20,415 nt of DNA from an uncultured Collinsella sp. (GTDB taxonomy: Bacteria; Actinomycetota; Coriobacteriia; Coriobacteriales; Coriobacteriaceae). The stretch is taken from contig USPC01000016.1 of NCBI GenBank assembly GCA_900556605.1, positions 1-20,415 of the forward strand, read 5' to 3'. This document shows, in pieces, positions 1 to 5,804 of the stretch. The position numbers and the translations under genes were made by a program. Under the pieces are notes generated by a model, which saw nothing but the letters and a program-made list of their open reading frames with translations, was not told the DNA's origin and searched no databases. The first letter of the stretch is position 1. Every line of letters begins with the position of its first letter.

Positions 1-40
1 CGGCAGGTCGGCATGTCAATCCTGGTCTAACAGAGCCTTA
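1..40. repeat. Terminal inverted repeat, left copy (probable IS end)
   Basis: Positions 13-40 are the exact reverse complement of 20363-20390: 28 bases with no mismatch. Read outward from the window interior, both copies begin GGCTCTGTTAGACC and stay identical through GACAT, then diverge. That is how the left and right ends of one insertion sequence would look. The body of the element would lie to the left of position 37, outside the window, and no transposase is visible. The bordering bases are A/T-rich, which is compatible with an insertion target. The IS family cannot be named from this much sequence. Confidence 0.6.
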
Positions 41-46
41 TTTAAT

Positions 47-117
47 CCCCGTCCCAGAGAAATCAATTAGCGGGCAGAAGGGCAAAAGTAGTCAAAAAAG
101 CCCCGTCCCAAATTAGC
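47..117. repeat. Two imperfect direct copies of a short G-rich motif
   Basis: On the minus strand the motif GCTAATTTGGGACGGGG is at 101-117. A second version at 47-71 carries about eight extra bases between GCTAATT and TGGGACGGGG. Both lie just downstream of the metallophosphoesterase stop codon, and the copy at 101-117 is followed on the minus strand by CTTTTTT. The T run suggests a transcription end, but I see no convincing stem, so I do not call a terminator. It may be a dispersed intergenic repeat of the host. Confidence 0.35.
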
Positions 118-132
118 TACCACTTGCAACGA

Positions 133-972
133 TTATTCGCCCGGGTTGATGTTCGCGTAGAACTCCGCCCCATCATCGAGCCGCAGGATGCCCACGCGAC
201 CGAACTCGGAGCCGGTGGCGGCAGCGCAGTCGATGTCGATGCGATCGGGCACGCCGGCAGTGTCCTCGCCGCCCAAGCGCACGATCTGCCCGCGTCCCGA
301 TTCCTCATCGAGCCCCGCCAGACCACCGACCTCGCAATAGCGCCCAAGCGATACCGTGGGCGTGTGACCGCTCACCACGACCGGGCCCTTACCCTCGGTA
401 GAAAGCAACCCGGTCGGCACATCCCAATAGCCGTGACGAATCCACAGCAGGTCATCGGACGACTGCACTGCGAGCATCTGCTGCAGCAGCTCGCGATCGG
501 CACCCACCGCTCCGACGCCATCGGCACAATCGACACCATGCTCAAGCAAAAACGCGCGCGCCGCCTTCATCTCGATTCCAGCATGTACCAGCAGATACGG
601 GCGCTCCTCGGTCTCGACCACCGCGTAGAGCGGCAGCGCGGCCATCCATCGCACGAGCTCCTCGTATGCCTCAAATTCCATGTCGTTGAGCTGCTCGCGC
701 GTCGTCCAGCCACCGTTGATATCCCAGGTCTCGGCATCGAGCGGATCCTGACCAATGATGGCATCGAGCATGATCTGCTCGTGATTACCCTTGAGCACGC
801 GGGCGTTGGGCAGCGAGCGTACGAGCTTAATAACGCCGACCGGATCGGGCCCACGATCGATCATGTCGCCCAGCACGTACAGCGTGTCGTCGGACGTCAA
901 CGAGATCTTAGACAGGGCCTCGTCAAGCGCACGCACGTGCCCGTGAGCATCAGATGTCACATAGATCGCCAT
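133..972 (-). CDS. Calcineurin-like metallophosphoesterase (PP2A/Ap4A-hydrolase type)
   Basis: This 279-aa protein has the full set of di-metal phosphoesterase motifs: D8-A-H10 at the N-terminus, G35-D-M-I-D-R-G41, and G62-N-H-E65. Metal-binding histidines follow in LVHAGIE and in the later GHTPT motif. This pattern is typical of small bacterial Ser/Thr protein phosphatases and symmetrical diadenosine tetraphosphatase relatives, so the substrate could be a phosphoprotein or a dinucleoside polyphosphate; sequence alone does not decide. There is no signal peptide or membrane segment, so it should be cytoplasmic. The ATG at 972 is supported by AGGAGAGG six bases upstream. It is transcribed divergently from the antiporter gene and has no visible link to the defence genes. 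Confidence 0.88.
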   Translation of the reverse strand: MAIYVTSDAHGHVRALDEALSKISLTSDDTLYVLGDMIDRGPDPVGVIKLVRSLPNARVLKGNHEQIMLDAIIGQDPLDAETWDINGGWTTREQLNDMEFEAYEELVRWMAALPLYAVVETEERPYLLVHAGIEMKAARAFLLEHGVDCADGVGAVGADRELLQQMLAVQSSDDLLWIRHGYWDVPTGLLSTEGKGPVVVSGHTPTVSLGRYCEVGGLAGLDEESGRGQIVRLGGEDTAGVPDRIDIDCAAATGSEFGRVGILRLDDGAEFYANINPGE

Positions 973-990
973 GGTACGCCTCTCCTTGCA

Positions 991-1015
991 TTGCGGCCGA
1001 AGCCCGGTGCCGCAA
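991..1015 (-). promoter_or_regulatory. Hairpin in the 5' leader of the metallophosphoesterase gene
   Basis: TTGCGGC (991-997) and GCCGCAA (1009-1015) form a perfect 7-bp stem with an 11-base loop. The stem ends only a few bases upstream of the AGGAG ribosome binding site on the minus strand. It could modulate translation or mRNA stability; no ligand-binding RNA class is recognised. Confidence 0.35.
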
Positions 1016-1047
1016 CTAAAACTTCAAGTTGAACTTAAACGTTACCC

Positions 1048-1076
1048 ATTGTACTCCGTTGCAATAAAGCTGGAAA
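1048..1076 (-). promoter_or_regulatory. Candidate promoter for the metallophosphoesterase gene
   Basis: On the minus strand a TACAAT -10 box (1048-1053) lies 17 bases downstream of TTTCCA (1071-1076), a 4/6 match to TTGACA. Its position about 75 bases before the ATG fits a leader containing the hairpin at 991-1015. Confidence 0.4.
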
Positions 1077-1225
1077 GGGTTTCCGAGCAGAGGCAAAGAC
1101 GGCAGCCGTCTATGACGATATCGCGCACGCCCGCAATCCAACCCCATAAACCCACCATCTTTGGGTACAAATAACCGCAGGCAACTGACCGTGCCACGCC
1201 AACCACCCAGGAGCGGACACCATCC

Positions 1226-2827
1226 ATGAACCAGATCCTTCTCTTTATCGGCCTCGTCATCATTTTGTGCCTGACCATCAAACCCGTCGGCAAAAAACTC
1301 CCCTTTCCCACCCTGCTCATCTTTATCGCACTCGGCATGCTGCTGGGCGTCAACGGCCCGGCACACATCGACTTTAGCGACTACGCGCTTACCGAAACCG
1401 TCTGCAGCACGGCGCTGCTATTCATCATGTTCTACGGCGGCTTTAACACCAATATCGACCGCGCCAAGCCCGTCGCCGCGCCGGCGGTGCTGCTGAGCAC
1501 GCTCGGCGTCGTCATCACCGCAGGCATCACCGGCGTGTTCGCCCACTTTGTGCTGGGCTTCGACTGGATCGGTGGCCTGCTGTTGGGATCGGTCGTGGCG
1601 TCCACCGACGCGGCCAGCGTCTTTAGCGTTCTGCGCGAGCACAGCCTGTCGCTGAGGGGCGGCACCGACTCGCTGCTCGAGGTCGAATCGGGCTCCAACG
1701 ATCCCGTCGCCCATATGCTCACCGCCGTGCTCGCCACACTCGCGGCCAGCGGCGACATCAACATTCCCGCACTGCTGGCCAAGCAGATTATCTTGGGCGT
1801 GGGCCTGGGCCTCGCCATCGGCTGGGCGGCGGGCCGCCTGATTGAACGCGCGCACGCAACGGCCGAGGGCGCGCAGACCATCTTTTTGTTCGCCGTGGCC
1901 ATCGTCGCCTACGCGCTGCCGAGCTACCTGGGCGGCAACGGATTTTTGGCCGTGTACCTGGCCGGCATTGTGCTGGGTGCGAGCGACATCACCGGCAAGG
2001 TCGAGATGGCGCACTTCTTCGATACCCTCACCGAGATGGCCGAGATGACGATCTTCTTCTTGCTCGGCCTGCTCGTAACGCCCGCACGCCTGCCGCAGAT
2101 GCTGCTGCCGGGCCTGGCGCTCATGGCGTTTATGGTCTTTGTGAGCCGTCCCATCGCCGTCGGCGTGCTCCTAGCGCCCTTTAAGACGAACCCTCGCCAG
2201 GTTGCGCTCGTAAGCTGGGCGGGTCTGCGCGGCGCGGCTTCGGTCGCGTTTAGCCTCTTTACCGTGGTGGCCGGTGTTCCTGGCGGACACGACCTATTTG
2301 ACCTGGTGTTTGTGATTGCCGTGTCGAGCATTGTGGTGCAGGGCTCGCTGCTGCCGGCGGTGGCGAAGAAGCTCGATATGATCGATGCGACCGGCGACGT
2401 GCGCCGCACCTTTAACGACTACCGCGACGAGGACGGCATGTCGTTTGTAAAGCTCAAGGTGGGCGCTGGACATCCGTTTGCCGGACGCTCGCTCGCGGAC
2501 ATTGGCAGCGCGACGGACATGCTGGTGGTCTTGGTGCTGCGCGACGGTGCGCACCCGGTGCTGCCCAACGGCGATACCGTCATCGAGGAAGGTGACCTGC
2601 TGGTGATGGCCGCGCCAACGTTTGAAGAGCGTGCCGAGGTTACGCTGCGCGAGGTCACCGTGACCCCTCGCGGTCGCCTGGCCGGCCAGCGTCTTCGCGA
2701 TGTGCCGCAGGGCAAGCACCCCTTTATCGTGGTGATGCTCAAGCGCGACGGCCAAACGATCATCCCCGATGGCAACACCCTAATATACGCCGGCGACGAA
2801 GCCGTCATTGCCACACTGGCGTCGTAG
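1226..2827 (+). CDS. Cation (K+ or Na+)/proton antiporter, CPA1 family, with two RCK_C domains
   Basis: This 533-aa protein resembles NhaP2/CvrA-type potassium/proton antiporters. About the first 385 residues are a chain of hydrophobic helices. They carry the CPA1 signatures STDAASVF (Asp128) and ESGSNDP (Asn158-Asp159), the conserved ion-binding pair of the family. A cytosolic tail holds two RCK_C (TrkA_C) domains at about 405-475 and 483-533, each with the LxxGDxxxxxA-type ending; such domains gate transport in response to a ligand, possibly a nucleotide. The ATG at 1226 has AGGAG 12 bases upstream, a rather long spacing. The 253-base divergent upstream region contains a short dyad, GACGGC-A-GCCGTC, at 1098-1110. 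This looks like a core chromosomal gene rather than part of the defence system. Confidence 0.88.
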   Translation: MNQILLFIGLVIILCLTIKPVGKKLPFPTLLIFIALGMLLGVNGPAHIDFSDYALTETVCSTALLFIMFYGGFNTNIDRAKPVAAPAVLLSTLGVVITAGITGVFAHFVLGFDWIGGLLLGSVVASTDAASVFSVLREHSLSLRGGTDSLLEVESGSNDPVAHMLTAVLATLAASGDINIPALLAKQIILGVGLGLAIGWAAGRLIERAHATAEGAQTIFLFAVAIVAYALPSYLGGNGFLAVYLAGIVLGASDITGKVEMAHFFDTLTEMAEMTIFFLLGLLVTPARLPQMLLPGLALMAFMVFVSRPIAVGVLLAPFKTNPRQVALVSWAGLRGAASVAFSLFTVVAGVPGGHDLFDLVFVIAVSSIVVQGSLLPAVAKKLDMIDATGDVRRTFNDYRDEDGMSFVKLKVGAGHPFAGRSLADIGSATDMLVVLVLRDGAHPVLPNGDTVIEEGDLLVMAAPTFEERAEVTLREVTVTPRGRLAGQRLRDVPQGKHPFIVVMLKRDGQTIIPDGNTLIYAGDEAVIATLAS

Positions 2828-2842
2828 CCATCCCCACCCATA

Positions 2843-2909
2843 AGTTGCGGTGAAATAGGGACTGAATAGGCCTTCTAGCAGCCTAAACAGTCCCTATTTC
2901 ACTGCAAGT
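2843..2909. repeat. Long near-perfect hairpin downstream of the antiporter gene
   Basis: Arms 2843-2864 and 2888-2909 are complementary over 22 positions, with one mismatch and one G-U wobble. Inside them AGGC/GCCT (2868-2871 / 2881-2884) can extend the stem across a 3x3 internal loop. It starts 16 bases after the antiporter stop codon. No T run follows on either strand, so a standard intrinsic terminator is unlikely. A small palindromic mobile repeat (REP or MITE-like) or an mRNA 3'-end stabiliser fits better. Confidence 0.6.
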
Positions 2910-2954
2910 AATTGAGAGGATGGGTTGAAAAACATTTGAATTGACGCCGAAATG

Positions 2955-2981
2955 AAAAAAGCCGAGGAAAACGTCCCCGGC
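2955..2981 (-). terminator. Intrinsic terminator of RNA copy C
   Basis: On the minus strand CCCCGGC is at 2975-2981 and GCCGAGG at 2961-2967. They form a stem with one A-C mismatch and a 7-base loop, followed directly by six T (2955-2960). Confidence 0.6.
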
Positions 2982-3022
2982 ACTTGGAAGCCTTCTCTTT
3001 TGAGATGACCGACTTCTTTATA
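2955..3022 (-). ncRNA. DUF3800-linked RNA module, copy C (reverse orientation)
   Basis: Read on the minus strand this segment begins TATAAAGAAGTCGGT (3022-3008), identical over 15 bases to copy A at 3117-3131. It continues with a hairpin (TCTC-AAAA-GAGA, closed by further C-G, G-U and G-C pairs), a linker TTCCAAG, then a terminator stem GCCGGGG...CCTCGGC followed by six T. The architecture matches copies A and B, although the stem sequences differ. Base pairing is mostly kept by compensating changes, with one A-A mismatch in each stem. I see no good -35 box upstream of its TATAAA, so it may be silent or weakly expressed. Confidence 0.55.
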
Positions 3023-3093
3023 TCACGAACGCTAGTTAGACGCCATTCATTGAGGGCTTTATCAGGCGCGACTTCCCCTCCACATGACGCCAT

Positions 3094-3122
3094 TTGAAAG
3101 CCGTCCGATCTCCTGCTATAAA
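3094..3122 (+). promoter_or_regulatory. Promoter of RNA copy A
   Basis: TTGAAA (3094-3099), a 17-base spacer and TATAAA (3117-3122) form a strong sigma-70-type promoter. Copy B has the same two hexamers at almost the same spacing, which strengthens both calls. Confidence 0.7.
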
Positions 3123-3127
3123 GAAGT

Positions 3128-3184
3128 CGGTACCCTCGAATAGAGGGACCTCCAAGAGCCGGGGGATATCCCCCGGCATTTTTT
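3128..3184 (+). ncRNA. DUF3800-linked RNA module, copy A
   Basis: This is a self-contained short RNA unit. Downstream of its promoter, GGT-A-CCCTC (3129-3137) pairs with GAGGG-ACC (3143-3150), leaving one bulged A and a GAATA loop. A single-stranded linker TCCAAGA (3151-3157) follows, then an intrinsic terminator. The expected transcript is about 55-60 nt. Copy B, 235 bases downstream, keeps the same layout and linker; its changes preserve pairing (U-A becomes U-G at the GGT/ACC step, and the loops differ). RNA motifs associated with DUF3800 genes have been described in comparative RNA surveys. I assign this to that general group by context and layout, not by matching a specific family. Confidence 0.65.
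3158..3184 (+). terminator. Intrinsic terminator of RNA copy A
   Basis: GCCGGGGG (3158-3165) pairs perfectly with CCCCCGGC (3170-3177) around an ATAT loop. One A and six T (3179-3184) follow. There is no gene behind it, so it ends a free-standing small RNA. Confidence 0.8.
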
Positions 3185-3328
3185 ATGCGAGTCAAGACTA
3201 AACAGTTCTCTGGAAACCGCCGGCGCCATTGCGTCAGCAATTTACGAGCCGCTCTACCCAACCTCTCGGCGGCTAAGGACTTTTCGCAGGTAGTTTGACG
3301 AACATATGTTTGCTTATTATAATTATAC

Positions 3329-3358
3329 TTGAAAGCACCCCTTATCTCATGGTATAAA
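3329..3358 (+). promoter_or_regulatory. Promoter of RNA copy B and probably of the DUF3800 gene
   Basis: TTGAAA (3329-3334), an 18-base spacer and TATAAA (3353-3358) match the promoter of copy A. This is the only clear promoter before the DUF3800 gene, so that gene is probably transcribed by read-through of the terminator at 3394-3421. Confidence 0.7.
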
Positions 3359-3364
3359 GAATAT

Positions 3365-3421
3365 GGTTCCCTCCAAAAGAGGGGCCTCCAAGAGCCGGGG
3401 TCTTACCCCCGGCATTTTTTT
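3365..3421 (+). ncRNA. DUF3800-linked RNA module, copy B (leader of the DUF3800 gene)
   Basis: The layout is that of copy A. GGT-T-CCCTC (3365-3373) pairs with GAGGG-GCC (3379-3386), with a bulged T and a CAAAA loop. The invariant linker TCCAAGA (3387-3393) follows, then a terminator stem and a T run ending at 3421. The DUF3800 ribosome binding site GGAGG begins only nine bases after the T run. The module can therefore act as an attenuator for that gene, as a separate small RNA, or as both. Confidence 0.65.
3394..3421 (+). terminator. Intrinsic terminator between RNA copy B and the DUF3800 gene
   Basis: GCCGGGG (3394-3400) pairs with CCCCGGC (3407-3413), followed by one A and seven T (3415-3421). 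It lies 20 bases before the DUF3800 start codon, so expression of that gene needs read-through or antitermination. Confidence 0.75.
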
Positions 3422-3440
3422 GCAAAAATGGAGGCCCACC

Positions 3441-4118
3441 ATGAGCGAACTCTCCGTCTTTGTTGACGAATCTGGCGACCTCGGAGGCGTCTCCAACTAC
3501 TACCTCGTCACCCTCGTTTTTCACGATCAAAACGATGCAATCGTTGAACGCATTGACCGCTATGAGCGCGCCCTGTCTCAGTCCTCGCTTCCCAATACGC
3601 CTTTTCATGCAGGACCCCTACTGAATGGAAACGGCGACTACAAAGATCTTCCCAAGGAGCAGCGAAGGCACATGTTGAGCGCATTTCGCGCGTTCATTCA
3701 GCATCTCCCCATACGCTACCTCTGTCTGCAATACCGAATGAGCGAATTCGCCGGCAATCAAAACGGTCTCGCGGAGAGAATGAGGCGAGACCTCACGGTT
3801 GAACTTTTCGACCATCTGGAATTCTTCCAGCGATACGACACCGTTAAGATTTACTACGACAACGGCCAACCGATTGTAACGGAGGTCATTCATTCTGCGC
3901 TTGAGTACGTTCTAGCAAGGGATGTCATCGTATACCGAGAAGCCACACCACGAGCCTACCGGCTATTCCAAGTTGCTGACTACATCTGTACGATCGAGCT
4001 AACGGCTATCAAGTTTGACAGCAAGGAAGATACAAAGACTGATCGGCTATTTTTTGGAACCCGAAGGACGTTCAAAAAGGGATTTCTCTTATATCTCAGG
4101 AAGAAAAGGATGAACTGA
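3441..4118 (+). CDS. DUF3800 family protein (RNase H-like fold, probable nuclease)
   Basis: This 225-aa protein starts SELSVFVDESGD, the hallmark of DUF3800 (Asp9-Glu10-Ser11-Gly12-Asp13). Further acidic positions typical of the family are in KIYYDNGQ and in the C-terminal QVADYI motif, and the FFGTRRTFKKGF ending also fits. The family is thought to have an RNase H-like fold with acidic residues binding metal, but its reaction and target are not established. The ATG at 3441 is chosen over the in-frame ATG at 3363 because GGAGG lies six bases before it and 3363 is inside the RNA module. The gene is less G+C-rich than its neighbours and points toward the BREX operon. Its closest partners are the three RNA modules upstream, which suggests an RNA-protein pair, possibly defensive or toxin-antitoxin-like. 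Confidence 0.85.
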   Translation: MSELSVFVDESGDLGGVSNYYLVTLVFHDQNDAIVERIDRYERALSQSSLPNTPFHAGPLLNGNGDYKDLPKEQRRHMLSAFRAFIQHLPIRYLCLQYRMSEFAGNQNGLAERMRRDLTVELFDHLEFFQRYDTVKIYYDNGQPIVTEVIHSALEYVLARDVIVYREATPRAYRLFQVADYICTIELTAIKFDSKEDTKTDRLFFGTRRTFKKGFLLYLRKKRMN

Positions 4119-4128
4119 CCCGGGGTCA
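4116..4128. other. Palindrome joining two convergent stop codons
   Basis: TGACC (4116-4120), CGG and GGTCA (4124-4128) form a 5-bp dyad. Its two ends are the TGA stops of the DUF3800 gene (+) and of the 70-aa gene (-), which converge with only seven bases between them. No T run is present, so this is at most a weak transcription barrier. Confidence 0.4.
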
Positions 4129-4338
4129 CCAGTCGTCAGACGCTCCGTAGTCATCGTCGACGGCAAAGTCGCGGAGGTCGAGGCCTTCGCGCTCGGCTCG
4201 GGCTAGGAGCTCTTGGGGCGACTCGTCCTCGATATCCACTACGTCGAGCATGGCGGCCGGAAAGCCCACGCCGGCTGCACTCCCCGCGCGGTCGAGCAGA
4301 CTCTCGCGCAGCTGGTCTACATCAACTTCGATCTTCAT
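4126..4338 (-). CDS. Small acidic protein of unknown function, last gene of the BREX operon
   Basis: This is a 70-aa protein starting MKIEVDVDQLRESLLD. It contains GVGFPAAMLDVVDIE, a run of helix-forming residues, and a strongly acidic C-terminus (AVDDDYGASDDW). The ATG at 4338 has GGGAGG seven bases upstream; the longer reading from a TTG at 4356 would put that site inside the gene. The style is like small single-domain proteins near mobile genes in gut bacteria, but I cannot assign a family or function. It begins 27 bases after the 454-aa gene and should be co-transcribed with it. An acidic partner, an inhibitor or a DNA-mimic role are all possible and unsupported. Confidence 0.7.
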   Translation of the reverse strand: MKIEVDVDQLRESLLDRAGSAAGVGFPAAMLDVVDIEDESPQELLARAEREGLDLRDFAVDDDYGASDDW

Positions 4339-4365
4339 GGTGAAACCTCCCGCCAAACCAGACCC

Positions 4366-5730
4366 TTACTCGTCAGTGCCAAGCTCATTCACGGCAGCAA
4401 CAAAAGCCGCAACCTGCTTGTCGTCCATCTGCATGGCCAAGCGCCCCACGGGCTCATCGTAGGCGAACTGTACCTTATCGATAAAGCAATCCCAAGCACG
4501 CTCGTCCACACGCACGGCGGCCTCGCAATACTGACTGAGCTTTTTGAGTCCATACCAAAACGCATTCACATGACGCGCGGGGTCCTCATCCAGCACGCCA
4601 TCGTAACGGCGTCCATTGAACTCGCGCATGCGTGCCACGGCAACCTCGAGCGAATCGCCGCCCTCGGCAGAAGCCTCATCCACAAGCTCGGGAATCGGAA
4701 CCTCACGGCGAATATCATGCCTGGTAGCGCCATCGTACTCGCCCACCAGCACGTCTTCGTCAAGCCGAGAATCGTAGTCGAAATAGCTCGAGCCCCTGCA
4801 AGTCCCATGCGGCGAGCCCGTACCGAACGCGCAGAACAACCCGCCGTCGGCAACAATACGACGGTAGGTCTCAAACGACTTCTTAACCTGAGCAAGCAAC
4901 TCGGAAAGCTCTCCGGCATCGCACGCCGTCTCGCACGCAACGCACGCAGACTCGGGCAACGATACCGGCTCCACCATGCTCCCCGCAACGCGGGCGGCAC
5001 GCTCGGCCCGATACGCCTGCGCCGCCAAGCGTGCCCGCTGCGCAGCACCGCGCACGTTGGTAAGCTCACGCTCCAACGCCACGTCACCAGCAACATCGCC
5101 AGCCAAATCACCCGTAAACCCATCAGCGTGCTGCGGCCCAGTCGAACTCAGCTCGGACTCAAACGTCGCCGTGATCATACCCGCAAGGTCCGTTGCGTCG
5201 GCGGCACAACGAAGTTGCTCCAGCTGCGTGCACAGCAGGTCGGCATCCAGGGGCACAGCATCCACAACGCGCACGTCACTCAGGCGCGCCACGTCCTGCA
5301 GCACTAAAGCGCCGGCAGCATCGTACGCTGCGCGCACCCTGTCCGCCGTATTCGCACGCAGCTTTACCTCGATAAACGCAAGCGTCTGCTCCAGGCGCGT
5401 CAGCAGCTCGGCATTGTCCTCCATGCGCAAAAAGGCAGCGTAGCGGCGCTCCATCTGCAGCGAGCCCACGACACCCGCCTGCTTGCGAGCGCGCGCAAGG
5501 GCCGCGCCCTCAATACGGCGCACGTACGTATCAACAGCCCGCACGGCAGATTCGCGCGCAGCGTGCTCGGCAGTCTCGACATCCCTAAGCACACCCAGCA
5601 GCTCGCGGGAGCGCGCCTTGCGCACCAACTCCCCGCGATCGTACTGCTCAAGCGCCGTTTGACGCTTGGCTACCGGCTCAAAGCCAAACAGCTCGTCGAG
5701 CAACTCGCCAACAGAACGCTCGCCCGTCAT
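4366..5730 (-). CDS. 454-aa protein of unknown function downstream of brxL
   Basis: I do not recognise this protein. The first about 250 residues are Ala/Arg/Glu-rich and look largely helical, perhaps coiled-coil, with no membrane segment or signal. A cysteine cluster C263-x2-C266-x3-C270 follows, and then C300 and C311 in the glycine-rich motif FCAFGTGSPHGTCRG, so a zinc or iron-sulphur site is possible. The last about 90 residues contain FNGRRYDGVLDED and FWYGLKKLSQYC, which look like a compact folded domain. The ATG at 5730 has GGGAGG seven bases upstream. The gene lies 74 bases after brxL on the same strand, so it is probably in the BREX operon. It is not one of the six core BREX type 1 genes. 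Confidence 0.8.
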   Translation of the reverse strand: MTGERSVGELLDELFGFEPVAKRQTALEQYDRGELVRKARSRELLGVLRDVETAEHAARESAVRAVDTYVRRIEGAALARARKQAGVVGSLQMERRYAAFLRMEDNAELLTRLEQTLAFIEVKLRANTADRVRAAYDAAGALVLQDVARLSDVRVVDAVPLDADLLCTQLEQLRCAADATDLAGMITATFESELSSTGPQHADGFTGDLAGDVAGDVALERELTNVRGAAQRARLAAQAYRAERAARVAGSMVEPVSLPESACVACETACDAGELSELLAQVKKSFETYRRIVADGGLFCAFGTGSPHGTCRGSSYFDYDSRLDEDVLVGEYDGATRHDIRREVPIPELVDEASAEGGDSLEVAVARMREFNGRRYDGVLDEDPARHVNAFWYGLKKLSQYCEAAVRVDERAWDCFIDKVQFAYDEPVGRLAMQMDDKQVAAFVAAVNELGTDE

Positions 5731-5804
5731 AGCAAGGCCTCCCTATTCGAACACGCCAACACGCCCGAGGGCCCACGTGCACGCAAGCCCGCTCGCCTGC
5801 ACCC

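Noticed and set aside
124..1032. Long open frame on the plus strand opposite the metallophosphoesterase
   Set aside because: It is the antisense frame of a gene with clear catalytic motifs; the translation has no recognisable domain and is a by-product of high G+C.
973..1225. Riboswitch (for example c-di-AMP sensing) upstream of the antiporter
   Set aside because: The antiporter type made this worth checking, but I see none of the conserved core sequences, only a 13-base dyad.
2955..3421. CRISPR array
   Set aside because: Only three copies, one of them inverted, with promoters, terminators and unequal spacing; no cas genes.
2899..3608. Two minus-strand open frames (2899-3261 and 3342-3608) whose C-terminal ends resemble each other
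   Set aside because: The similarity comes from the repeated RNA modules A and B read in antisense, not from related proteins.
4213..5307. Long open frame opposite the 454-aa gene
   Set aside because: The minus-strand gene has a good ribosome binding site and fits the operon; this frame has a composition typical of antisense shadows and no supporting site.
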